Source: Prostheceraeus crozeri
Lineage: Eukaryota > Platyhelminthes > Polycladida > Euryleptidae
Length of the DNA: 64,000 nt
Direction: 5' to 3'
Assembly (NCBI GenBank): GCA_907163375.1
Contig: CAJQUW010011501.1
Location: forward strand, 248,001 to 312,000
A model generated the notes under the pieces. It searched no databases, was not told the origin of the DNA, and worked only from the letters and a program-made list of their open reading frames with translations. The position numbers and the translations under genes were made by a program. Of the stretch, positions 21,294-32,027 are shown one piece after another. Each line of letters starts with the position of its first letter. Within the stretch, counting starts at the first letter, position 1.

Positions 21294-21777
21294 TATCCCA
21301 ACGTCGTGGGTTGTCGCAAGAGATCTGGGATATTCATTCAAAGCGATAGAAACGGTAACACATCTCAATGAAACGATCACTGCTGGTGAATTAGTGGATC
21401 GACTCATGGATCTTGATAAGCACGCTATGAATCACCATTTGGAGCGTAGGTGGATCGAGGATGTCTCCCTGCCACACTGCAATACAATGACATTGGCGCG
21501 ATCTGGAGTGAAAAAAGTGAAAAAAGTGAGATTTGCAACGGATGTGTCAGATAACTCTTCCCATAAAAGTGACTTTAGAAAGAAATTAGAAGAAGAGACA
21601 TTTCAATTATTATGTGAACGCAACTGTGTTAGATGTTTTAAACAGGAACGGTCCCTTCTCTTTCTACCATGTTCTCATAATGTTATGTGTTCTACATGTT
21701 ATAATGCCTTGGAAACGTTATCTTGTCCCCTTTGTGATCAAGACATTGCTTCAACAGTCACTGTCTATCGTGCATGA
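21274..21777 (+). CDS. UBA-RING protein, IAP-like
   Basis: The ATG at 21274 starts 168 residues, and it overlaps the end of the TBP-like gene by 20 bases. Residues about 15-45 (GYSFKAIETVTHLNE onward) look like a UBA domain. The C-terminus is a RING finger: CVRC, LPCSHNVMCSTCYNAL, CPLCDQDI and the closing TVTVYRA, the arrangement found at the C-terminus of inhibitor-of-apoptosis proteins. No BIR domain is present. A ubiquitin ligase that modulates cell death or innate defence is likely. A viral or host IAP gene may be the source. It looks whole. Confidence 0.75.
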   Translation: MNRTATSIPTSWVVARDLGYSFKAIETVTHLNETITAGELVDRLMDLDKHAMNHHLERRWIEDVSLPHCNTMTLARSGVKKVKKVRFATDVSDNSSHKSDFRKKLEEETFQLLCERNCVRCFKQERSLLFLPCSHNVMCSTCYNALETLSCPLCDQDIASTVTVYRA

Positions 21778-21867
21778 TGTACGGAAAAACTCTGTGTACA
21801 GTGTATAGTGTACTATCACAAGTGACTGAACCTTGTACAAAACCTTGTAGTATTACCCTCTGTCTGA

Positions 21868-21906
21868 AATAAAAATACAATCATTGACATGATTCATTTC
21901 TTTATT
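21868..21906. terminator. Convergent poly(A) signals
   Basis: AATAAA on the plus strand (21868-21873) serves the left rightward block. TTTATT at 21901-21906 is AATAAA on the minus strand, within the last codons of the protease gene. The two transcription blocks therefore end back to back in about 40 bp. Confidence 0.65.
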
Positions 21907-22526
21907 GACTTCAAAACATGGGATAATGTAGAATACAAATAGGAATAGACAATTTTATCATTGAAGGACAAGTAGGTTTGAATGAGTTCTTGATCTTTCT
22001 CGTAAGCATCCAATGTTCGAAAGAAAGTCAGTGTTTTTTCCATAGACGTGTTAAAAGGGCGTTGGTTTAAAAAGTAAATACAGTAAGCACCACAATAGGC
22101 TTTAGGTCCTTGTATACGCAGAGGGCGACGATAGTTTAGAGGATAAGGTGTTGTCGATAACCATTCGGTCACATGCGGATAGTGAGATGGAGTGAGTCCA
22201 TAAGAGTCAAAGAATTCGCACACGCGTTGATCCGCATTTTGATAAAAGGCCAACCAATGCTTGCCAGGTTGATGAGAGCGATCACTATTGACAATAAGTG
22301 TCTTTGATTCCGTGGAATGAGCAGGAAGTAGATCAGCAGGAAACACACCTTGGAAGGGAACGTAAGAAGATTGGAGGAGGCGATGAGCAAACGTTTGACA
22401 ACTACACTGAATAGCACAGAGAAAATCATCTTCGCACATGCAGGCATTGAGTAAATGTTTCTCTTGTAATTGATTCATACCCTGCATGATTCCTTCGATT
22501 TCCGTGTTGCTTAACCAGTCTCCCAT
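21894..22526 (-). CDS. Adenain-like cysteine protease of element 1
   Basis: The 210-residue product has the adenovirus-protease catalytic order: His90 in GKHWLAFY, Asp107 in FFDSYG, Gln139 and Cys145 in GPKAYCGAYCIYFL. It would process capsid and core precursors during virion maturation. It is the last gene of the large leftward block, just after the capsid gene, as in many Polintons. It is somewhat longer than the second element's copy (153 residues), mainly at the N-terminus. It looks whole. Confidence 0.88.
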   Translation of the reverse strand: MGDWLSNTEIEGIMQGMNQLQEKHLLNACMCEDDFLCAIQCSCQTFAHRLLQSSYVPFQGVFPADLLPAHSTESKTLIVNSDRSHQPGKHWLAFYQNADQRVCEFFDSYGLTPSHYPHVTEWLSTTPYPLNYRRPLRIQGPKAYCGAYCIYFLNQRPFNTSMEKTLTFFRTLDAYEKDQELIQTYLSFNDKIVYSYLYSTLSHVLKSIKK

Positions 22527-22645
22527 TCAGCCAACGCTGAGCTTTAATGAGACGGTGTTGATAAAGAGATGTCCAAGCGATAGGAGGAATGTGATTCTCG
22601 GGCTCCTTCACCATATCTTATGAGGATGTCCATGCGCGCCAACAC

Positions 22646-24012
22646 TTAAATAGCGGGAGGGATATACGCACTGGAGATGACAGAATTCTCCGGTGTGACG
22701 GAGAATTGTTCGTCATGAATGACAAACATTAATAAATCCAAATTTTGCGTGGTCGTATTCTCAAATTGCAATTCCAGTCCATATTGACGTGTATTGGTGG
22801 GTTGAACACTATCGATTTGTTTATCCAAGGTACAGTCAAAGGCGATAAAGTAACAGTATTTGGTAAAACTCTCCAAATCAATACCACATGATTCATTCGT
22901 GTTATAGACTTGAATCGCACGATTGAATTGACTGTAGGCAATCACGTCATCTTTGCAATTGATGGTGCCTCCTGTCATGATGGCTCCATTGGTGGTCATG
23001 GTGACTTGAGAGAGTCCATGCCTTTCAAAATAGAGTTTCGACTTCCTGGATCAAACCAAGAGTTACTGGGAACAACCGCGAAAAAGATGAGTTTAGGACT
23101 CAATAGAGCAGCCACATTGGAAAACGTCTTCTTTTGTATTCCACTTTCAATCGTTTGTCGTTGGACGGTCATGCCATTGTAGCGATAATAAATGGCTTCT
23201 GTTTTGCGTCGATTCGCAGTTTTCAATTGCAGTTCTGCATTCGGTGTGAGCATGGGCATATACAATTGGAAAGACGTGATTTTGAACTTGTACTTTGTAG
23301 AGGTTGTCCCTGCAGCATGTGCCATATCATAAATGGCATATTCCGGTTTATTCAAGGTGAAAATGAGATCCAGTTGCATGCTTGGGGGCAGAGCAATCAC
23401 TTGTTGGAACAAATTACATTTCAGGGGAAAGTCAAAGGTACGTTTAAATTTGTGGTCTGACCATTGTTTGAGAATGGCTTGATTGAGTGCATTCTCTTTA
23501 TCTGTAAACTCTACCGCCTTAGTCTTTATCGTCTTCGTCGCTGCATCATACTCCGTGTCATACATCACTTGAGGAACAGTAAATCCTTGTGTGACCATGT
23601 GTGTATTCTTCACATCATTGGTATATTGTAAAAGATTGCTAAGGTAAGCTCTCAAATAATACAAGTCATTGCCTCCTTCAATGGTGCGTTCATTCAAGCG
23701 GATAGTAATGTCGGAAAAGAGGGAGTGGGCCGTATTGTTGATAATAATTGCCTTGTCTGACGTCTCACATGGGACGTCTGCTCCTTTAGCCGAATCATGT
23801 TTCATGAGTTGTACTTCCACGCGAAAATAGGCATTGCATACATCCATCCAATGAATGGCTAGTCGAGGGACCGTGAATTGAATGGTACCGGGATTTTCCA
23901 ATCCATTGACTGGCGTCAGAACGCTCGTATGCTGAGACGTACTCGAGACATCGACTTTATCACTTTGGAATACATCGTAACGCGCATCCAATAAGGCAGG
24001 GGTTTCCGCCAT
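22646..24012 (-). pseudogene. Major capsid protein region of element 1
   Basis: This region corresponds to the double jelly-roll major capsid protein of Polintons. Signatures are IQFTVPRLAIHWMDVCNAYF near the N-terminus, HSLFSDITIRLNERTIEGGN and the YLRAYLSNLLQY segment, which match the first jelly roll, and CYFIAFDCTLD near the end. The span suits a protein of about 450 residues. The region is broken, with about one break. It lies between the protease gene and a basic core-like gene. Confidence 0.88.
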
Positions 24013-24048
24013 GCTTGATGGAACGGATGTCCTAAGATTGCTTAGTTC

Positions 24049-24636
24049 TTAAAAGAGCATGCGTTGTTTAGCACCTCCGCGATAACGCCCCATCAAACTT
24101 CCTTTTCCCCATTTCGTATGATGGGCAATGGCCACATGACCACGGCGACGTTTAGGAGCAGGTGCTTCCACCCGATCTCCTTCTTCATCCGTGAAGACGC
24201 GTTTCCGACTCACTTTATTTTGAATAGCTTCTACAACACGTTCGGGAGCAGTCTGTAAAGTGCGTTTGGCGAGTGCTTTCACACCCTTTTTGAGATGGTG
24301 AACTCCTTCTTGTGCGGTAGAGCTGACAGCATCCGTGACAGCTTGTTTCGCAGCATTGAGAAACTCTGTCGTACGTAACGATTTTCCCAACGTTTTCTGT
24401 ACCGTATGTACAAGTCCCTTTTGCGAAGGTTTTCGCGATGCTTTTCGAGAGGGTTTTCGAGAGGGTTGTCGATGTGTTTTTCGAGAGGGTTTTCTGGGAA
24501 CACTCTTTTTGAGTGATTTGGGCAGACGGATGGATGGTTTCTTGACACCAGTGACACGGGGTCTAATCATGCGTGTTTTCTGTCCAATCACTTTATTCCA
24601 TCCACCGCGTTGCATAAATGAACCTCTTCCAAACAA
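24049..24636 (-). CDS. Basic core-like protein with KPSRK repeats
   Basis: A 195-residue, strongly basic product. Its N-terminal half has a run of short repeats (KPSRKTHRQPSRKPSRKASR) and the C-terminus ends in arginine-rich RKR and KRRR patches around an acidic segment. Between them lies an amphipathic helix-like region rich in Ala, Val and Lys. This resembles adenovirus core or pVI/pVII-type proteins that bind DNA and line the capsid interior. Direct homology cannot be shown by eye. It looks whole and sits just upstream of the capsid gene. Confidence 0.6.
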   Translation of the reverse strand: MFGRGSFMQRGGWNKVIGQKTRMIRPRVTGVKKPSIRLPKSLKKSVPRKPSRKTHRQPSRKPSRKASRKPSQKGLVHTVQKTLGKSLRTTEFLNAAKQAVTDAVSSTAQEGVHHLKKGVKALAKRTLQTAPERVVEAIQNKVSRKRVFTDEEGDRVEAPAPKRRRGHVAIAHHTKWGKGSLMGRYRGGAKQRMLF

Positions 24637-24712
24637 TCGTCCAGAGGAATGTGGTCGGTGACGGATTAAAAGAGATGCGTCATCGTGTCTTGATGTGCTT
24701 GGGAACAGACAA

Positions 24713-25615
24713 TTACTTAATTGCGCGACGTCGAAGATGCATTTTTACATAGGACCGTCCGTCTGTCATAGGGATGGGATGACCGTCATCCGACATGAGT
24801 TTGATTTCAATATCTTGCACCTGTTGACTTTTCACAGGGAGATAGGTGACATTCTGGAATTCATGATGAATACTATCTCCATAATCTTTCCCCGTGTAGG
24901 GAATCACACACATACAGTTTGTTTTCATACCTCCTACATAATGATAGCCTACAATATTACAATACAGGAGAATATTGTAGGTGAAGGCATTCAAATTCAA
25001 AGGGGCAGTCGCTTGCTGTGAGGAAGTGAGTAAGTCTGTTTTAAACCCAAGAATGTCTTTGAGCAAAGGATGGAGTTTCATACTGTAGTGTGGGGGTACG
25101 ACCACTGAGACAACATGGACATGAGGCGCCAATGTAGTGATAGAAAAGTGGAAATTGTGTCCATGCTGTCGATTCTGATTCAAACACTGCATCAACGTCT
25201 TCTCCGAATAAATACCGCGTGGAATGTTGAAGCGCGTAAACATGTCTCCCTGTTTGTCTTGTTTGTCTTGTTTATCTTGTTTGCCTTGATTGTCTTGTTT
25301 GCCTTGTTCACCCTGTTTGCCTTGCTTGCCTTGCTCTCCTCGCGGTGAATCCGTTTTGATGGACATGATAGAGGACGTATAGACGGTCGAAATCGTCTCA
25401 GGATGATCCTTCAATGTCCCCACACTAAAGCTGACATCCACGGGTATTGTCTGAAGGGTATTGATGAAATTGACGACGGAGATACCGGCTTCCCATTGAT
25501 CCCCATGGACTATGGGGATGGAAGGAACCAAGCGATTTTTGAAATGATTGGCTCTATTTTCAGGAAACAAATTGGGCTGAGCTTTACTCAACAAGTGAAT
25601 CGTTTCCTCATGCAT
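24713..25615 (-). CDS. Vertex (penton/fibre-like) protein with Gly-Gln-Lys shaft
   Basis: The 300-residue product starts with the vertex-protein signature (NRANHFKNRL, then GDQWEAGISVVNF). It then has a repeat of GKQ/DKQ triplets (about residues 92-122) resembling an imperfect collagen-like shaft. It ends with the family C-terminus: NILLYCNIVGYHYVGG and DDGHPIPMTDGRSYVKMHLR. In this family the C-terminal part is thought to be a jelly-roll capsid vertex domain; the shaft would project and may bind receptors. It looks whole. Repetitive codons make the shaft prone to length change. Confidence 0.65.
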   Translation of the reverse strand: MHEETIHLLSKAQPNLFPENRANHFKNRLVPSIPIVHGDQWEAGISVVNFINTLQTIPVDVSFSVGTLKDHPETISTVYTSSIMSIKTDSPRGEQGKQGKQGEQGKQDNQGKQDKQDKQDKQGDMFTRFNIPRGIYSEKTLMQCLNQNRQHGHNFHFSITTLAPHVHVVSVVVPPHYSMKLHPLLKDILGFKTDLLTSSQQATAPLNLNAFTYNILLYCNIVGYHYVGGMKTNCMCVIPYTGKDYGDSIHHEFQNVTYLPVKSQQVQDIEIKLMSDDGHPIPMTDGRSYVKMHLRRRAIK

Positions 25616-25639
25616 GGTTGAGTGTCACTCTGTCCATAA

Positions 25640-28600
25640 TTACCTAGTCTCCTTACGGCGGAGATGGAGTTTGAAATAGGATCGTCCTTCATGAATCGGA
25701 ATAAATTCGCCATCATCACCACGCAACTGAATTTCAATCTCATCAATAGCGGATGTAAAAATGGGGTAATAATCAATATTGGACACTTCATACGACACCA
25801 TTTCCCCCAAACGTTGTTTCTCTTCAATGGGGTGAATTTTCAAGATTTGTTCACGTTGTCCTCCCACAATACTTTCCGCCACAATATTACAATAGACGAT
25901 AATGTTGAAGGAATTGGGAGTCATACTGAGGGGAGACAGTGTTGTCATCTGTGTATTGGGTCCATAATAGGATTGGGGTAGACCTATACGATAACTCAAC
26001 GCTTCTCCAAAATCAATAAAGGCATGTTCCGCGGTTTTCACCGTCAAATAATGATCTTTCGAGAGAGAGAGGGATACATCCGTCCACGCCTGTAAATTCA
26101 CTTGGAGTTTAGAAAAGAGTCCTTCCAAGGTATAACTCCCTTTGGGAATGCGGACACGATGAAACGAGGTAGAAATGTCCAGGGTGGGGTTGATGTAACC
26201 TTGCCGAATCATGTGGTCATAGATGTGCAACGGTTTCATGGTCTTGCTATAGAGATGAAGAAAAGGGCGAGGTGTGGGATGTGTATTCACCATCACCGAT
26301 TGAATATCTTGTTTTGCCACATCCACTCCCATCACCATACCATCCACTAGATAAAACATGTTTTCTTGCCAGCGTTCCATCATGGTCGTCATGAGCTGTT
26401 GCATATCCTCACTGAACCATCCAATAAAGGAAGTCAATCTATCTTTGCAGACTTTCAGGGTGGATTCATCTTGATACGCGACAGCGGGTGAATACAATGT
26501 CTTATCAGAGAGTCTATCTCCAAACAAGTAGGATTGTAAACACGTATTGGCCAACAGCTCTTTCGATTTGTAAGCATAAGGGAAATAGGATTTCTGAAAC
26601 AAGCGATCCAATTCCTTCCCTTTCCATGGGAAGAGGGTGTCGAGGGTGTGGTTCCATCCTTTGGCATAATCAAAGGTATATTCCGGTAAACCATAGATGT
26701 GTAATGTCATCCCATGGGTGACATGTTTTGGACGTTGTTGATAGCGATGGTAACTTGCAGAACAATGTTCCGGCGTTTCCGAGTGTATACAGGTTTGTTC
26801 ATGATAGGTGAACATACCATATTCATGACTATGATTCAACATGTGTTGCCAGAGTTGTGGGGGATTGATTTTCAACCCATACCCTTCCGCGATTTTAAAG
26901 TGAAGCACGTGAAAGACGCCCACTGTGGTATACGTCACCCACACCATATCAGGCAGGGGGATGGCTTGATTGAAAGCTTGCACAAAGGATTGGAGGGTAT
27001 AATATTTCGTGGGTAAATTGAATCGTAATGGACTAGGGAGATGAGATAGGGTATGAAAAATCTCAAAAGAGTCGCCATGTTTGATGTTGAGAATATTGGG
27101 ATGCTTCTTATCCTCGGTCTTATACTGTTGTGTCGGTTTTCCATTTCGAAGCAAGACATGGGTCCCACTCAATGCATAGGGGACACTCTTCTTTTCAAAG
27201 AGAGTGTCCAATTCCATGGTTTGTTTCTGAAGGATAAAGGAGGGAACATGAATCGTGCTGAGAGGGAATTCCAAGATCCATTCTTCCCACACGTAGGTAG
27301 TCACTTCTTCTGCTTTGAAAATCTCATAGGCTTTAGAGTGTCGGTCCATCTTGATTTCCATATCGTCCGTGCAATCGATGGTCAGTTCATAATGATAGGA
27401 CATGGATGTAATGGTCCATGTCATGGGGGTGGGGAAGATGGTATTCAAATAGGTTTCCAACGAATAATAACCTGTGGGGACGATAGATCTCCATGTCTTA
27501 TCACTCTCTAAATTCTTGTAATAAAACGATTCAGGTCTAGACACATAAAATAACAGTTTGTTCCCCTTGATGAGTTGACAAAGATCCGATGTCAACACAG
27601 TCACTTCTGCACTGCATTCACCCTATCTCGTTCACGAACGATCTCGTCAAGATTGTCAGTTCCTGCAGTGGGTTTGAATGCTTTCACCCTCCTTCTTAAC
27701 GTTGCCAACCGTTCCTGTTTCACTTCAAAATCATGGAGAATAGTCCCATACAGCTCCATCAAATCCACCAAACTATGATAGGCAAATACATTATACGTGT
27801 TGTAGATATGATACTTTTCCGTAGGGGTGAAGGGAAGGGCATGTTGCCCCGTTTCATGCTGCATATCCGCACCACTGGCCAATACATTTTCTTTCACATC
27901 TTTAGGATGGGAATGAACTAAATGATGATGAATGATGGGCCGTTTTGTACCTTGTTCCTTTTGAATCGATTGTCGAACATTTTTCAATAAGACCGAATCA
28001 AACAATCGCTTCTTGGCTCCGAATCGTTTAGAGACTAAAACACCTTCCATCTTGTGTTGACGTAGGTGTCGCATCATGTTGCGGTACTTTGCATTCAGTG
28101 TGTTGATATAGGTAGGCAATAAACGGGTGGTGACTAAATCAGGAGCGTCGGCTATATGGAGGGTAGGATCGATTTTGTGTAACTGTGTATCAATCTTGTC
28201 ATACAATTGATCAATACGGTTTCTGAACCATGACACTTGTTTTTTCTTGGGATGTGGATACTTCTTTTCACGTTCTTTTGGGGTGAGTGGATTGAGGAAC
28301 TCCACTGGGAAAATAAATTGATTTTTCGTGGTGCGTGTTGGTAAAGCAATCCATTTTTTAGAGGCCAAATGTTGCATTCGGAAAAAGGTGTGTTGGTACA
28401 TTCTCACAGCTTTCATCAACGCTCTCAGTTTAGGAAGAAGGGTGCGAAGATTATGAAACAGGCCTATATGCCCTCTGGGAATAGGAGGTGCCTTTGCATT
28501 GCGTTTGAGAGAACTCACAAAGGTATCGGTCCTCATCCACATAGCACGTGTCGTATCATCACTCAGGGGTTGTATATCCTGATAGGTCACTGGAGGTGCC

Positions 28601-29520
28601 ATGGTAACAGTGGCTATTTTCTGCAAATCGGAGAGGATTCCATAATCCATCGCAGACAATGTATAATTGGAAGCATGATTTACATGAAAGGACAACCTGT
28701 TGGACGAATGAAACACTAATTTCCCCACACCAAACCATTCTAATTGTTTGAATAAATTGAGCACTGAGATTTCATTTCCGATCAACCTTTCAATCCCATG
28801 TTTGGCAAAATGGCAGCGGTGTAAGGGAATCACACTGAACCAATAGTCATGGGCGGGATATTTCTTTACGTCACATTCCTTTCGATGAATGGAGAGACGT
28901 GTATGGATCCGAACGACATCCTTCAACGATAAATGATAGTCGCATTTGTCCAATAAGAGTGAGGCCGCCAAATGAGGGGAAAACACAAGGACGTAATGAA
29001 AGGCGGAGAATTCCTTGATTTGAAACAGAGAAAATGGGGCAATGTCAATCACATAGACATCTGCTTCCTCTATGCCATTGCCTCCATAATACAAGTAGGA
29101 TGGATGTGTCGTGACAGTCATCATGCTGGAAATGGTGCGGCGTGTATATAATTCCAACGCTGTGATCATGGGGACTCGTTTCACTTCCTCATCGGATTCA
29201 AAAATGGTGTGACGACGGACCACATTGGTCCCTTCCATCGTATAATAAGGCAAATAGGCCTTCAAATCTTTCGTATCCACCATTTTCCCCACGGTAATAT
29301 AACAATCTTCGGGAATCGTATCCACATTATTCACATACCCAAACTCTTTCAACCCTACTTCCCATGTTTCTCCTTTAGGAATAAAAAGTGGATTTTCCAG
29401 TCGTGTAAAGAAATGATTGGCTTTATTGTCATACAAATGGGGTTGAGTATTGCTCAACAAGTACACATGTTGTTCCTCATGCAGTTCCTGCATGATTACA
29501 AAATCAATAGCGGCGTACAT
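25640..29520 (-). pseudogene. Large vertex/fibre-like protein region
   Basis: This 3.9-kb stretch carries one N-terminal vertex signature at its right end (NKANHFFTRL, GETWEVGLKEFGY) and one C-terminal signature at its left end (NIIVYCNIVAESIVGG, DDGEFIPIHEGRSYFKLHLR). Between them are repeated modules of the type PxxYYTLxSFxxxFN / PKGSYTLEGLFSKL, about 100-150 residues apart, and a lysine-rich segment (NPLTPKEREKKYPHPKKK). It may be one very large gene, with about one break, or two adjacent genes. It is likely a projecting, receptor-binding structure at capsid vertices. Confidence 0.55.
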
Positions 29521-30778
29521 TACCTAGAGGTTCTAAGTCTGTCACCCATGAGTTCATCGAGGCCGGATAACCTTGCCAGTGCACAAAGTATTCTGGTCGT
29601 CCATTCCGACGTCGGGTCTTGAGCACTTTGTCCACTTGATAGACTTCTTCCTCCCGATGAATCACTTGTAATTCCTGAGCATAAAAGGATCCTTTGATCT
29701 CTTCTCCACTCAAGTCTTTGATCTTGTACATTTTGGTACCATGGGGGTTCTTGAGAATGTTGGAGACAATGAACTCTTCCGTCGACCAATTCGCTTCATA
29801 CCCTCGTCCAAACGTTCCTTTATCACGTGAAATACGTACCCGTGCTCCCACAGGGATAGACTTTCCCGGGACTGCAACCTTTTTATAGTTTTGTCGGAGA
29901 CGTTTCGAATTGTTTCGTTTCACTTCCTCGGCATTGGAGGCATTCACATCCATCGGGGTGAAACCTGTGGATGAATGGGTGCTGTGATTGTATGCATACA
30001 TGACATCTGCGATATAATCCACCCAATTCTTGTCATTGGTGGCTGTAAAGATACGTTCCAATTTATTCTTCACCGTACGGTTCAAGCGTTCGACATGAGC
30101 ACATTTATAGGGACTGTAGATGGAAAACAATTCAATAGCGTGCTTGTCCAAGACGTCTTTCACCGGTCGGTTATAAAATTCACGACCTTGATCCGTTTGT
30201 AGTCGTTGCGGGTGGGAATGGTTGCGAAAATGGCTTCTAAAACCCCCGACACTTCTTTGGCACTCTTGGTTTTGAGAGGGAATGCCCAGGCTTTGCGTGA
30301 AAAGATGTCCATCACCATGAGAATATACTTGTAGCCACGATTATGCTGTGCATACTTTTGATAATCGACAATATCCGCTTGAAATTGAATTTGCGGACCG
30401 CGTACACGATACGGGTGCAAGGGTTTAATACGATGCAATCGAGATTTGTGAAGGGTTTAGGTCGGTTGACGCATTAACCATTGTTTGACTTTTGTTTTTG
30501 AATAATGTGAAGCAGCAGCAAGTGCATTGACGCTTCCGTAGCCAGCGGGATGTTTGGGATTGTAATAAATCTTGTGCAACACCTCCTCCATCGACACAAT
30601 CTGCTTGGTATTGACGTGGGGGTTGAAGATAGGCGGTATTCCCGTTGGAACAACAATTAAAGCTCGCCGTGATGGTGTACTGTGTCTCTGCGCTGTCGTC
30701 TGCGTTGCCTTGGCCGCAACAACGTCCAAAGATACGCGATAAGAATGAGGAGGCAATTGGCGCGGCTGCCGTTGCCAT
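29504..30778 (-). pseudogene. Integrase region of element 1
   Basis: The region corresponds to the retroviral-type (DDE) integrase of Polintons, which inserts the element and makes the 6-bp target duplication. Visible parts are a helical N-terminal region with HPAGYGSVNALAAA, the catalytic core with FQADIVDYQKY, VMDIFSRKAWAFPLKT and the ERLNRTVKNKLERIF helix, and a C-terminal chromodomain (VYQVDKVLKTRR, YFVHWQGYPASMNSW). The chromodomain probably steers integration to certain chromatin. The region is broken, with about two breaks. Its position mid-element, next to the ATPase, is unusual. Confidence 0.85.
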
Positions 30779-31971
30779 TACCTGAATGGTGAGCCATAGG
30801 ATCCCAATTCAAGAACTCCTTTTTTACTTAAACGAGTATTGATGGACGATTTCAAGGGAGAACGCTTCGTCTTGGGAGAGGTGACAACAGAAGGTTTGAC
30901 GACTTTCCCTTTCGATCGCTTGAGGACGGGTGGATCTGCAACGTGCGTGAGCGGAGGTTTTGTGGCGTGCGTGAGCGGAGGTTTTGCGGTGTGCGTGAGC
31001 AGAGGTTTTTCCATTCGCTTCCCATGATCATTGTCCAAATTGAAAAATTGGCGACGAAATTTATCGAACAAATACAACCGGGCGTTCCATGCAGCGATAT
31101 CATTGGCGGTAGGACGGTGACGCACAATATCTCGTGCAATACGGTCAAGATGGGCTTGTTGAGGAGTCATCATCATGGTTCTCACCCTCTGATCTTCCGC
31201 TTGACGTTGTAACATGGTCGACATCAGTTGGGTACTGTCACCACCACCGCCGCCCATTTGCTGTCCGCCACCGGTGTGTTCATTCATGTCAGATTTGGGA
31301 ACCACCACTAATTCACTAAAGTCCATTTTCGTTTTATTGGGTCTTTTGCTTAACTTAAACACAATCATAGGTGGATTAAATAAGTTGGTGCGAAATCGGT
31401 ACTCAAACGGACAATTTGTAGTGAAATCAATAAAGAGGTAGGCATAATTCCCATACTTTTGAACCAATGTCGTTAATATATCATGTACGACGCTCATATT
31501 GCCTTTCGGGAGCATTTTCCACATGAATTGAGCCAATTGTTGTTGATTTCTCGGATTATTGAACGCGACCAAATAATGGACATTGCCATTACGCATACGT
31601 TGTTCTTTATCACCATACAAATACTGTGTGATTTGCACTGCGAAAAACCGTTTATGATGAGATCCTCTTAAAAATAATCCCGTCACAGTTTCATTGTTTT
31701 GAGATTCCTGTTGTAAATCATCGAGAATAATTAAATCATTTTCTTGCAATTGATCAAAATCATCTTGGGTAGGCACACCCATTTTCAAGATCACCTCTTG
31801 TAACTCTTTATGAAATGGACTTTCTATCCCATAATACCACCAGACTTTACGAATGGGTTTTTTGAATAAAGTATGACGGTTCTTGATCATATTCGCCACA
31901 AACGTGGACTTTCCCGATTTACTAGGACCCGAGACAATCATGGATGAGTCATTCTCTAAACGGAAATCCAT
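30778..31971 (-). CDS. FtsK/HerA-type genome-packaging ATPase
   Basis: The 397-residue product has Walker A GPSKSGKST (residues 15-23) and Walker B DLIILDDLQQE (about 80-90). An FFAVQITQYL segment near residue 110 fits the sensor region of A32-like packaging ATPases of Polintons and large DNA viruses. It would pump DNA into capsids. The C-terminal third is a low-complexity tail with repeated KPPLTH units, encoded by short direct repeats near 30930-31010. It looks whole. Its end abuts the start of the integrase region. Confidence 0.88.
   Translation of the reverse strand: MDFRLENDSSMIVSGPSKSGKSTFVANMIKNRHTLFKKPIRKVWWYYGIESPFHKELQEVILKMGVPTQDDFDQLQENDLIILDDLQQESQNNETVTGLFLRGSHHKRFFAVQITQYLYGDKEQRMRNGNVHYLVAFNNPRNQQQLAQFMWKMLPKGNMSVVHDILTTLVQKYGNYAYLFIDFTTNCPFEYRFRTNLFNPPMIVFKLSKRPNKTKMDFSELVVVPKSDMNEHTGGGQQMGGGGGDSTQLMSTMLQRQAEDQRVRTMMMTPQQAHLDRIARDIVRHRPTANDIAAWNARLYLFDKFRRQFFNLDNDHGKRMEKPLLTHTAKPPLTHATKPPLTHVADPPVLKRSKGKVVKPSVVTSPKTKRSPLKSSINTRLSKKGVLELGSYGSPFR
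30925..31015 (-). repeat. Short tandem repeat in the ATPase tail
   Basis: About three copies of a 30-bp unit containing GTGCGTGAGCGGAGGTTTTG encode the KPPLTHA-like repeats at the C-terminus of the ATPase. The repeat keeps the frame. Confidence 0.7.
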
Positions 31972-32027
31972 CTTGTCAAATCATAAAAGTCAGACATATA
32001 TTCCATGCATCATGTATTAAACATAAC

